NCBI GenBank assembly: GCA_937930165.1
Contig: CALGVL010000336.1
Location: forward strand, 1-5,214
DNA length: 5,214 nt
Reading direction: 5' to 3'
Source of the DNA: an uncultured Acetobacteraceae bacterium
GTDB taxonomy: Bacteria; Pseudomonadota; Alphaproteobacteria; Acetobacterales; Acetobacteraceae
Part shown: in pieces, positions 1-5,011 of the stretch
Layout: each line of letters starts with the position of its first letter
How positions within the stretch are numbered: position 1 is the first letter of the stretch
The notes under the pieces: generated by a model
The model's database searches: none
What the model saw: the letters and a program-made list of their open reading frames with translations, nothing else
Told to the model about the DNA's origin: nothing
Program-made: the position numbers and the translations under genes

Positions 1-380
1 CCGAGGCGCTGCGCCCGCCGCAGGAGCTGGTGGATTGGGCCCGCGCCCAGGGCGCGACCATCGTGCTGACCGAGGATCCGGTGGAGGCCGTGCGCGGCGC
101 CCGCTGCGTCGTCACCGATGCCTGGGTGAGCATGAATGACGAGACGGGCGACGGCAGCGCGCCCAACCGCCACAACCTGCTCGCCCCCTATCAGGTGAAT
201 GCGGCGCTGATGGCGCATGCCGCGCCGGATGCGATCTTCCAGCACTGCCTGCCGGCGCATCGCGGCGAGGAGGTCACCGCCGAGGTCATCGACGGCCCGC
301 AGAGCGTGGTCTTCGACGAGGCGGAGAACCGCCTGCACGCCCAGAAGGGCGTGCTGCTCTGGGCGCTGGGCGCCGGCTAG
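1..380 (+). CDS. argF: ornithine carbamoyltransferase, C-terminal part (5' end outside window)
   Basis: This is the last 125 codons of an anabolic ornithine carbamoyltransferase, which makes citrulline from ornithine and carbamoyl phosphate in cytoplasmic arginine biosynthesis. The codon phase starts at base 3, and the frame is open back to the window edge, so the true start lies upstream. The ornithine-binding loop reads DAWVSMNDE (Asp at 117-119, Ser at 129-131, Met at 132-134). The active-site motif HCLPAHRGEEV starts at base 243, with the catalytic-site Cys at 246-248. Near the C-terminus, AENRLH supplies the conserved Arg expected in the family. The protein ends in TAG at 378-380, at the usual distance after that motif. 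From general knowledge, argF is followed by hslO in many alphaproteobacteria, and that order is seen here. Only the catalytic C-terminal domain is visible, so integrity of the carbamoyl phosphate domain cannot be judged. Confidence 0.95.
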   Translation, partial: EALRPPQELVDWARAQGATIVLTEDPVEAVRGARCVVTDAWVSMNDETGDGSAPNRHNLLAPYQVNAALMAHAAPDAIFQHCLPAHRGEEVTAEVIDGPQSVVFDEAENRLHAQKGVLLWALGAG

Positions 381-396
381 CCGCGACGTGCCGGGG

Positions 397-420
397 TAGG
401 ATCATTCGTTAGGATCATTC
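397..420 (+). repeat. tandem 11-bp direct repeat in the argF-hslO gap
   Basis: The 11-mer taggatcattc occurs at 397-407 and again, identically, at 410-420, a 13-base period separated by GT. It starts 17 bases after the argF stop and is AT-richer than its surroundings. It could be a binding site for a regulator or a slippage duplication. Nothing else in the sequence decides between these. Confidence 0.7.
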
Positions 421-424
421 CCGC

Positions 425-443
425 CCCATGGCGAGCCCATGGG
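425..443 (+). other. 7-bp hairpin between argF and hslO
   Basis: cccatgg (425-431) and ccatggg (437-443) form a perfect 7-bp stem with a 5-base loop, 45 bases after the argF stop. No T-tract follows on either strand (aaagccc comes next), so it is not a standard intrinsic terminator. It may protect the argF mRNA 3' end, attenuate read-through into hslO, or be incidental. Confidence 0.4.
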
Positions 444-524
444 AAAGCCCGGATTTGCGGCCCGCGCATGGTCGGCGCGGCGGGGCGCCCCTATCTAATG
501 GGGCCAGAGCAGAGGTTTCTTCAC

Positions 525-1502
525 TTGCCCGACCCTACCCGCCCCTCCGCCGTTCCGGATTTCCTCCAGCACGACCGCCCGCCGGTGCCCGACCTGGTGG
601 TGCCACGCGGCGTGCAGCCCTTCCATCTGCATGCCCAGCCGGTGCGCGGCAGGCTGATCCGGCTCGGCCCGCTGGCCGATGCCATCCTGACCCGGCACGA
701 CAGCCACCCTGCCATCGCCCGGCTGCTGGGGCAGGCGCTGGCGCTGACCGCCGGCCTCGCCGCAGCGCTGAAATTCCGGGGCAGCTTCTCCCTCCAGGCC
801 AAGGGCGACGGCGCCGTGCCCATGTTGCTCGCCGACTGCACCGATGCCGGCGCCCTGCGCGGCTATGTGCGGGCCGAGCCGGAGGCGCTGGACGCCGCCC
901 TCCAGGCCGGGCCGGAGCCGGAGGCCGGCGCCCTGCTCGGCCAGGGCTATCTCGCCTTCACCTGCGACCAGGGCCTGGACATGGACCGCTACCAGGGCAT
1001 CGTCGCCATCGAGGGCACGACACTGTCGGAGATGACGGATCACTATTTCCGCACCTCCGAGCAGCTGCGCACCCATGTCCGCCTCGCCTGCGCCCGGACG
1101 CCGGCCGGCTGGCGCGCCAGCGCCTTCATCATGGAGCGGGTCGCCGGCCAGGGCGGCATCGGCCCCGAGCTGGACGAGGCGGCGCAGGAGGAGGCCTGGC
1201 GCACCGCCCTCGCCCTCGCCGGCACGCTGACCGAGGCGGAGATGCTGGACGACACCCTGCCTTCGGACCGGCTGCTGCACCGGCTGTTCCATGCCGAGGG
1301 GCTGGCACTCGACCGGGCCCGCGCCCTCTCCTACGGCTGCCGCTGCTCGCGCGCCCGGCTGGCCGGGGTGCTGGCCGGCTTCCCGGAGGAGGACCTGAAC
1401 CATATGGCGGAAGCCGGCACCATCACCATGACCTGCGAGTTCTGCAACCTGGACTTCCGTTTCGAGCGCAGCGAGATCCGGGGTGGCGCCGGACGCGCCT
1501 GA
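525..1502 (+). CDS. hslO: Hsp33 redox-regulated molecular chaperone
   Basis: This encodes a cytoplasmic holdase that is kept inactive by zinc bound to four reduced cysteines and is activated when oxidative unfolding stress makes them form disulfides. With the start used here it has 325 residues. The N-terminal substrate-binding and dimer core runs from about residue 20 to 250. The redox switch follows: CRC at residues 272-274 (codons 1338 and 1344) and CEFC at 304-307 (codons 1434 and 1443). That is the C-X-C then C-X2-C layout of the family, so all four zinc ligands are present. I chose TTG at 525 because AGAGG at 511-515 lies 9 bases upstream. In-frame ATGs at 498 and 468 would add 9 or 19 residues but have poorer ribosome binding sites. 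A TATCTA box at 492-497 fits a promoter -10 element only if the later start is used. The gene lies 144 bases after argF. Confidence 0.95.
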   Translation: MPDPTRPSAVPDFLQHDRPPVPDLVVPRGVQPFHLHAQPVRGRLIRLGPLADAILTRHDSHPAIARLLGQALALTAGLAAALKFRGSFSLQAKGDGAVPMLLADCTDAGALRGYVRAEPEALDAALQAGPEPEAGALLGQGYLAFTCDQGLDMDRYQGIVAIEGTTLSEMTDHYFRTSEQLRTHVRLACARTPAGWRASAFIMERVAGQGGIGPELDEAAQEEAWRTALALAGTLTEAEMLDDTLPSDRLLHRLFHAEGLALDRARALSYGCRCSRARLAGVLAGFPEEDLNHMAEAGTITMTCEFCNLDFRFERSEIRGGAGRA

Positions 1503-1547
1503 GCCGTTACATCACGGGCACGACCGAACCCATTGAGGGGGATGCCC

Positions 1548-2120
1548 ATGCCCACCCGGCGCTTCGTGCTGCTGCTGCCGCTGCTGGCGGCCGCCTGCGC
1601 CCGGCGGGGGCCTGCCGAGCCGCCGCCCGGGCCGATCTCCTACACGCATCTGATGCGGCTGCCGCTGAATGTGGCAACAGTTGAGATCGCGCCGGAGGGG
1701 GCGCCCCCGGCAGGCGCGGGCCGGGAGACCTCGCCCTCCCCGGCCGAGGCGGTGCGGATCATGGGCCGGGACCGGCTGGAGGCGGTGGGCAGCACCGGCC
1801 GGGCGGTCTTCACCGTCACCACCGCCAGCCTGCAGCGGGACCGCGCCAGGCTGAGCTGCCTGCTCGGCTGCCGGCTGGAGATCCGCTCCTCCCAGGGGGC
1901 GCGGCTGGGCTTCGTGGAGGCGCAGGCCAGCCGCGTCGTGACCGGGCCGGAGGCGGAGCGGCCGCGCGCCGCGGACCTGCTGCTGCGCCGGACCATGGAC
2001 GACCTGAATGTGGAATTCGAGTTCCAGCTCCGCCGCAACCTGAAGGACTGGCTGATGACCGCCGGGCCCGTGCCGCAGGGCGCCGGGGAGGTCACGCGGG
2101 AGGAACTGCCCAGGCCCTAG
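1548..2120 (+). CDS. uncharacterised alphaproteobacterial lipoprotein
   Basis: The protein has 190 residues and no assigned function. The N-terminus MPTRRFVLLLPLLAAAC is a lipoprotein signal: two Arg, a Leu-rich core and Cys17 as the probable lipidated residue. Ala rather than Leu at the -3 position makes the lipobox slightly atypical. A Pro/Gly-rich linker follows (21-29). A soluble alpha/beta-looking domain spans about 38-170, with EAVRIMGRDRLEAVGS (67-82), a Cys pair at 104 and 108, and an amphipathic helix DDLNVEFEFQLRRNL (151-165). ATG 1548 is chosen because GAGGGGG at 1535-1541 lies 6 bases upstream. ATG 1542 abuts that site, and TTG 1533 precedes it. The gene starts 45 bases after hslO and is probably co-transcribed. 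From memory, similar orphan lipoproteins often sit beside hslO in this class; that resemblance is unverified. It likely sits in the periplasm, anchored to a membrane. Confidence 0.8.
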   Translation: MPTRRFVLLLPLLAAACARRGPAEPPPGPISYTHLMRLPLNVATVEIAPEGAPPAGAGRETSPSPAEAVRIMGRDRLEAVGSTGRAVFTVTTASLQRDRARLSCLLGCRLEIRSSQGARLGFVEAQASRVVTGPEAERPRAADLLLRRTMDDLNVEFEFQLRRNLKDWLMTAGPVPQGAGEVTREELPRP

Positions 2121-2194
2121 CCTCCGGCCGTCACGGGAACCGCCGCCCAGCCCGGCGCGCTGAACGGCGCGGGACCGGATGCAAAGGAGGTTCG

Positions 2195-2479
2195 ATGCTG
2201 GTCCGCCACCTCTCTGCCCTCGCCGCGATCGCCGCCCTGGCTGGCCTTCCGGCTTGCACCTACTATTCGGAAACCCCCGCCGCCTATTCGCGGGCCTATG
2301 CCGCTCCGCAGGGCTATGCCTATGGCGCCACGGCGGTGGCGCAGCCCTATGACTCCTACTGCGCCGAGGCAGTGAGCGAGGCTCAGGACGCCGCGGCCCA
2401 GGCGGCGCTGACCGGCACCCAGGCCGCTGCCAACCGGGCCCGGCGTGCCGCCGGCTATGCGCAGCGGGATTGCCGCTAG
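2195..2479 (+). CDS. small Ala/Tyr-rich lipoprotein, function unknown
   Basis: This is a 94-residue envelope protein with no recognisable family. The signal peptide ends in the lipobox LPAC, with Cys21 as the lipidation site. A low-complexity Tyr/Ala segment follows (about 23-55), with Tyr at 23, 24, 31, 35, 41, 43, 52 and 55. The rest (57-92) is a highly Ala-rich predicted helix with Glu/Gln/Arg, flanked by Cys56 and Cys93. These could form a disulfide closing the helical part. The start is firm: AAGGAGG at 2184-2190 sits 4 bases before ATG 2195. It lies 74 bases after the preceding lipoprotein gene and is the last plus-strand gene before the convergent minus-strand block. Ala richness in a high-GC genome makes distant similarity hard to judge, but the signal peptide, lipobox and strong ribosome binding site together argue for a real gene. 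Confidence 0.82.
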   Translation: MLVRHLSALAAIAALAGLPACTYYSETPAAYSRAYAAPQGYAYGATAVAQPYDSYCAEAVSEAQDAAAQAALTGTQAAANRARRAAGYAQRDCR

Positions 2480-2481
2480 CG

Positions 2482-2494
2482 GTCCGCGCCGGAC
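2482..2494. terminator. weak hairpin between convergent genes
   Basis: gtccg (2482-2486) and cggac (2490-2494) form a perfect 5-bp stem with a 3-base loop. It lies just after the stop of the small lipoprotein gene and before the end of the gdx gene, where a two-way terminator would be expected. There is no T-tract on either strand, so termination here is inferred from position only. Confidence 0.25.
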
Positions 2495-2515
2495 GCCTGG
2501 GAGAAATGCGAGGCA

Positions 2516-2836
2516 CTAGGCGGGGCTGGACAGCTTCATGAGCACCAGGCCGCTCACGATCAGCAAGGCGGCTATCAGGCGGGTGGCGTTGGCGGCCTCG
2601 CCGAGGACGAGGACGCCGACGAGGAAGGCTCCCACCGCCCCGATCCCGGTCCAGACGGTGTAGGCCGTGCCGAGCGGGAGCGATCGCATTGACCAGGCGA
2701 GGAGGCCGAAGCTCACCAGCATCGCCACCAGGGTGACGACAGTAGGCCAGAGGCGCGTGAAGCCCTCCGACTGCTTCATCGCAAAGGCCCAGACGACCTC
2801 GAACAGGCCGGCGATGACGAGGATGAGCCAAGCCAC
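2516..2836 (-). CDS. gdx: guanidinium exporter, small multidrug resistance family (Gdx/SugE type)
   Basis: This is a 106-residue, four-helix inner-membrane protein of the small multidrug resistance family, working as a dimer that exchanges protons for guanidinium. The N-terminus MAWLILVIAGLFEVVWAFAM is close to the guanidinium-exporter subtype. Glu13 is the proton and substrate site. Trp16, Ser42, Tyr59 and Trp62 match the binding-site positions described for the subtype, and Trp three residues after the Glu separates it from EmrE-type drug exporters. GTAYTVWTGIGAVG (56-69) is the loop 2 and helix 3 signature. The start is GTG at 2836-2834, with AAGGAGG at 2848-2842 spaced 5 bases before it. 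The gene is 125 bases downstream of the DUF486 gene and has its own leader with a possible guanidine-II riboswitch, so it is probably controlled separately. The older name sugE reflects a suppressor phenotype, not its transport role. Confidence 0.94.
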   Translation of the reverse strand: MAWLILVIAGLFEVVWAFAMKQSEGFTRLWPTVVTLVAMLVSFGLLAWSMRSLPLGTAYTVWTGIGAVGAFLVGVLVLGEAANATRLIAALLIVSGLVLMKLSSPA

Positions 2837-2859
2837 GGGGGCCTCCTTCGAACAAGCTG

Positions 2860-2907
2860 CCGGGCCGTCCCGGACTTGAAACCCTTGAAGGGGGAGGGCG
2901 TGGCCTC
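2860..2907 (-). promoter_or_regulatory. candidate guanidine-II (mini-ykkC) riboswitch in the gdx leader
   Basis: Read on the minus strand, the second hairpin is perfect: ccggg (2873-2869), loop acgg (2868-2865), cccgg (2864-2860). A 5-bp stem with an ACGR loop just before a ribosome binding site is the signature of guanidine-II, which normally has two such hairpins that kiss through their CG dinucleotides. The first hairpin is weaker: gagg (2907-2904), loop ccacgc (2903-2898), cctc (2897-2894), with ACG in a 6-base loop rather than a clean ACGR tetraloop. The linker is 20 bases. The second hairpin ends 11 bases before the Shine-Dalgarno sequence. The downstream gene exports guanidinium, exactly the expected partner. 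The degenerate first hairpin is the main doubt. Confidence 0.5.
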
Positions 2908-2915
2908 GCGCCGCT

Positions 2916-2944
2916 CAGTTAGGCCGCGGCAGGAAGGCGGTCAA
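2916..2944 (-). promoter_or_regulatory. possible sigma-70-type promoter of gdx
   Basis: On the minus strand TTGACC (2944-2939) is a good -35 box. After 17 bases comes TAACTG (2921-2916), a poor but possible -10 box. A start about 7 bases later, near 2909, would put the first hairpin of the candidate riboswitch at the very 5' end of the mRNA, which is a consistent arrangement. TTGACC lies just after the stop of the upstream DUF486 gene. Confidence 0.35.
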
Positions 2945-2961
2945 TCTTCGGTCAGGACGCG

Positions 2962-3315
2962 CTACCGTGCCGGCAGGAAGATGAAGCCCACCGCGGCGAC
3001 CAGGCAGGCCATGGCGGCCAGGTAGTTCCAGCGCAGGCTCTCGCCGAGGACCAGCACGCTGAAGCCGGCGAAGACGGTCAGGGTGATCACCTCCTGCATC
3101 ACCTTGAGCTGCTGGCCGCTATAGGCGCCGGCCAGGTAGCCGATGCGGTTGGCCGGCACCGCCAGGCAGTATTCCAGGAAGGCGATGCCCCAGGAGACGA
3201 CGATCGCCAGCCAGAGCGGCCAGGACGGCCGCTTCAGATGGCCATACCAGGCAAAGGTCATCAGGATGTTGCTGCCGATGAGGAGAAGCGGCGGCAGCAG
3301 ATAGGTGCGGATCAC
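2962..3315 (-). CDS. DUF486 family membrane protein (small DMT-superfamily member)
   Basis: This is a 117-residue integral membrane protein with four predicted helices at about 5-25, 33-51, 70-91 and 96-114. The family signatures are clear: SNILMTFAWYGHLK (15-28), SWGIAFLEY (41-49), VPANRIGY (53-60), QLKVMQEVITL (69-79) and LRWNY (94-98). These identify DUF486, a conserved family usually placed in the drug/metabolite transporter superfamily. No substrate is known to me, so none is assigned. Length is full for the family. The start is GTG at 3315-3313, overlapping the TGA stop of the upstream permease gene as GTGA. GGAAGAG at 3330-3324 serves as its ribosome binding site inside that gene. The overlap implies translational coupling and a shared mRNA with the ampG-like gene. 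The stop is TAG at 2964-2962. Confidence 0.9.
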   Translation of the reverse strand: MIRTYLLPPLLLIGSNILMTFAWYGHLKRPSWPLWLAIVVSWGIAFLEYCLAVPANRIGYLAGAYSGQQLKVMQEVITLTVFAGFSVLVLGESLRWNYLAAMACLVAAVGFIFLPAR

Positions 3316-4583
3316 GCGCGATGCTCTTCCGGCGGCAGGCGGCGCAGCAGCCAGAGCATGATCGCCATGGCCGGCAGCGCCGCCGCGGTGGTGAGGAGGA
3401 AGAAGTCCGGCCAGCCCAGGCGTTCCGCCAGCCAGCCGGAACTGGCGCCGAGGGTACGCAAGGGCACAGCGGCGAGCGAGGACAGCAGCGCGTATTGCGT
3501 TGCCGTGAAGGCGCGGCTGGTCAGGCCGGAGAGGTAGGTGACGAAGGCGGCATCGGCCAACCCATCCGTGAAGTTCTCCACCCCGACCTGGGCCCAGAGC
3601 ATCGGCATGTCATGCCCGGCATGGGCCAGCGCCACATACATCAGGTTGGACAGCATCTGGCCGAGCCCGGTCAGCACCAACGCCCGCGCCGTGCCGAGCC
3701 GCGCCACCAGCCAGCCGCCCGCCAGCGCCCCGCCTAGCGTGGCGAAGAGGCCGAAGACGCTGCCCACCGCCGCCACCTCCGTCCGGCTGAAGCCAAGGGA
3801 GCGGTAGAAGGGCGCGGTCATGATGCCGGCCAGCGCCTCACCCAGCTTGAACAGCGCGACGAAGAGCAGGATGGCCAGCCAGTAGCGGCGGCGGAGGAAA
3901 TCGGCGAAGGGATCCACCACCGCGATGCGGATGCGGCTGGCCCAGCTGCCCCGATGCGGCGGCGGCGCGAGAGGCTCCGGCGCCCAGAGCACGGCGGCAA
4001 AGCCCACCCCGATCAGCGCGGCGCAATAGGCGAAGGCCACCGTCCAGCCGGCGAGGCTCGCCACCCCCAGCGCCCCGGCATTGCTGGCCAGCATGGCGCC
4101 GCGATAGCCCCAGACATAGCAGGCCAGGCCATAGCCCTGGGCGCGCTCCTCCAGCACCTCAATGCGGTAGGCATCCACCACGATGTCCTGGCTGGCGGAG
4201 AGGAAGGCGACCAGCACGGCCACCGCCACGGTCAGCGTCGCATCCGATGCCGGATCGGTCAGGCCCATGCCGAGGATCGCCAGGGCCAGCGCCGGCTGGA
4301 TGCTGGCCAGCCAGCCCCGACGGCGGCCGAGCCAGCCGAAGAAGGGCGGCGGCGCATGGTCCAGCAGCGGCGACCAGAGGAATTTCAGCGAATAGGCCAG
4401 GCCGATCAGCGCCGTCAGCCCGATGGCGGTCAGCGAGGTCCCGGATTCCGAGAGCCATTGCCGCAGGGTGAAAGCCGTCAGCGGCAGCGGCACGCCGGCC
4501 GAGAAGCCGAGGGCGAGAAGGACAAGGAAGCGCCGGTCCCGCCATAGGGAGGGAACGGAGCGGGAGGAAGCGCCATCGGCCAT
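3312..4583 (-). CDS. ampG: AmpG-like muropeptide permease (major facilitator superfamily)
   Basis: This is a 423-residue inner-membrane transporter with many hydrophobic segments in two homologous halves. AmpG proteins import anhydromuropeptides released from peptidoglycan for recycling, and in some species this controls beta-lactamase induction. Family motifs appear in order: LGFSAGVPLPLTAFTLRQWL (25-44), KFLWSPLLD (67-75), GRRRGW (86-91), SQDIVVDAYRIEVL (131-144), FKLGEALAG (245-253), ENFTDGL (336-342) and FTATQYALLSSLA (359-371). The start is ATG at 4583-4581, preceded at 7 bases by a GGGG ribosome binding site (4594-4591). The leader holds a 7-bp hairpin (4606-4624). The gene overlaps the downstream DUF486 gene by 4 bases. 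An insertion-sequence remnant points away from it upstream. The family is well supported; the exact substrate is inferred, since AmpG paralogues can differ. Confidence 0.88.
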   Translation of the reverse strand: MADGASSRSVPSLWRDRRFLVLLALGFSAGVPLPLTAFTLRQWLSESGTSLTAIGLTALIGLAYSLKFLWSPLLDHAPPPFFGWLGRRRGWLASIQPALALAILGMGLTDPASDATLTVAVAVLVAFLSASQDIVVDAYRIEVLEERAQGYGLACYVWGYRGAMLASNAGALGVASLAGWTVAFAYCAALIGVGFAAVLWAPEPLAPPPHRGSWASRIRIAVVDPFADFLRRRYWLAILLFVALFKLGEALAGIMTAPFYRSLGFSRTEVAAVGSVFGLFATLGGALAGGWLVARLGTARALVLTGLGQMLSNLMYVALAHAGHDMPMLWAQVGVENFTDGLADAAFVTYLSGLTSRAFTATQYALLSSLAAVPLRTLGASSGWLAERLGWPDFFLLTTAAALPAMAIMLWLLRRLPPEEHRA

Positions 4584-4605
4584 GAGGCTGCCCCGTAGCA
4601 GAAGC

Positions 4606-4624
4606 CGGATGGTTTCGCCATCCG
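4606..4624 (-). other. 7-bp hairpin in the leader of the ampG-like gene
   Basis: cggatgg (4606-4612) and ccatccg (4618-4624) form a perfect 7-bp stem with a 5-base loop, which reads cgaaa on the minus strand. It lies 23 bases before the ATG of the ampG-like gene. No T-tract follows in either direction. It could be a leader stem-loop that stabilises the mRNA or affects translation, or a dyad operator. The role is unproven. Confidence 0.4.
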
Positions 4625-4665
4625 TTCCGTAAGGGCCGGTTGCCTTCCTGGCTCCATGTGACTAC

Positions 4666-5011
4666 GAGCGTCTAACGAAACGCTGGGCGGTGCGTTGTCT
4701 GGGGCATGGCGAAGCCCCTGGTTCCCGACGCCCTCTGGGCGGCCATTGCGCCGCTGCTGCCGCCCGTGCAACCGAAGCCGCAGGGTGGGCGGCCACCGGT
4801 GCCGGACCGTGCGGCACTGACCGGCATCATCTTCGTCCTGAAGACCGGCATCCAGTGGGAAGAGCTGCCCGCCGAGATGGGCTGCGGGTCCGGCATGACC
4901 CGCTGGCGGCGGCTGCGGGACTGGCAGGCAGCCGGGGTCGGGGCCCGCCTGCACCGGATGCTGCTGGAACGGCTACACGGCGCCGACAAGCTCGACTGGA
5001 GCCGAGCGTCG
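4666..5011 (+). mobile_element. left part of an IS5-family insertion sequence, truncated
   Basis: The element is identified by its transposase fragment. Its left end is not certain. The best guess is near gagcgtctaacgaaacgct (4666-4684), 40 bases before the transposase start, which itself contains agcgt/acgct as a short inverted pair. I find no reverse complement of this end in the remaining 200 bases, so either the right end lies outside the window or it is lost. Resemblance to the family ends near 5011. Confidence 0.5.
4706..5011 (+). pseudogene. IS5-family transposase, N-terminal fragment
   Basis: From ATG 4706 the translation gives about 102 residues typical of the IS5-family N-terminal domain. 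They include MAKPLVPDALWAAIAPLLPP (1-20), DRAALTGIIFVLKTGIQWEE (34-53), LPAEMGCGSGMTRWRRLRDW (54-73) and LDWSRAS (96-102). In intact relatives LDWSRA(S/C) is followed at once by a segment like LDSASVRA with the first catalytic Asp, then GPNPTDRGKPGSK. Neither appears here in any frame. The reading continues as QAFGQDGDPRV and stays open to base 5214 with nothing I recognise. The DDE catalytic domain is therefore missing, and the product should be inactive. The gene diverges from the ampG-like gene, with 122 bases between their start codons. A weak GGGG precedes the ATG by one base. A deletion or insertion at about 5008-5012 is the likely cause; programmed frameshifting is unlikely because no frame restores the family sequence. 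Confidence 0.75.

Noticed and set aside
495..1403. Minus-strand open frame opposite hslO
   Set aside because: No motif, Gly/Ala/Gln-rich, and fully explained as antisense of Hsp33 codons.
428..1684. Long plus-strand open frame overlapping hslO in another phase
   Set aside because: The translation is Arg/Pro/Gly/Ala-rich without any family motif, and the other phase gives an unmistakable Hsp33 with all four zinc Cys.
2156..2171. cgcgc/gcgcg hairpin before the small lipoprotein gene
   Set aside because: A 5-bp GC stem is expected by chance here; no T-tract and no family of similar elements seen.
1512..2855. Long minus-strand open frame opposite both lipoprotein genes and overlapping gdx
   Set aside because: It covers three better-supported genes, has low-complexity Arg/Gly/Pro composition, and is the kind of shadow expected at this GC content.
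2910..2930. gccgc/gcggc inverted pair after the DUF486 gene as a terminator
   Set aside because: Only 5 bp with an 11-base loop and no T-tract, and it overlaps the possible gdx promoter.
2837..2961. Guanidine-I (ykkC) or guanidine-III riboswitch
   Set aside because: The leader is too short for the larger guanidine-I fold if the transcript starts near 2909, and I could not find its conserved core; the ACGG hairpin fits guanidine-II better.
3954..4547. Plus-strand open frame opposite the ampG-like gene
   Set aside because: Arg/Gln/Gly-rich antisense reading with no family signature, while the minus strand encodes a full permease.
4640..4668. TTGCCT and TACGAG as a transposase promoter
   Set aside because: Both boxes match consensus poorly and the insertion-sequence end is not fixed, so no promoter is called.
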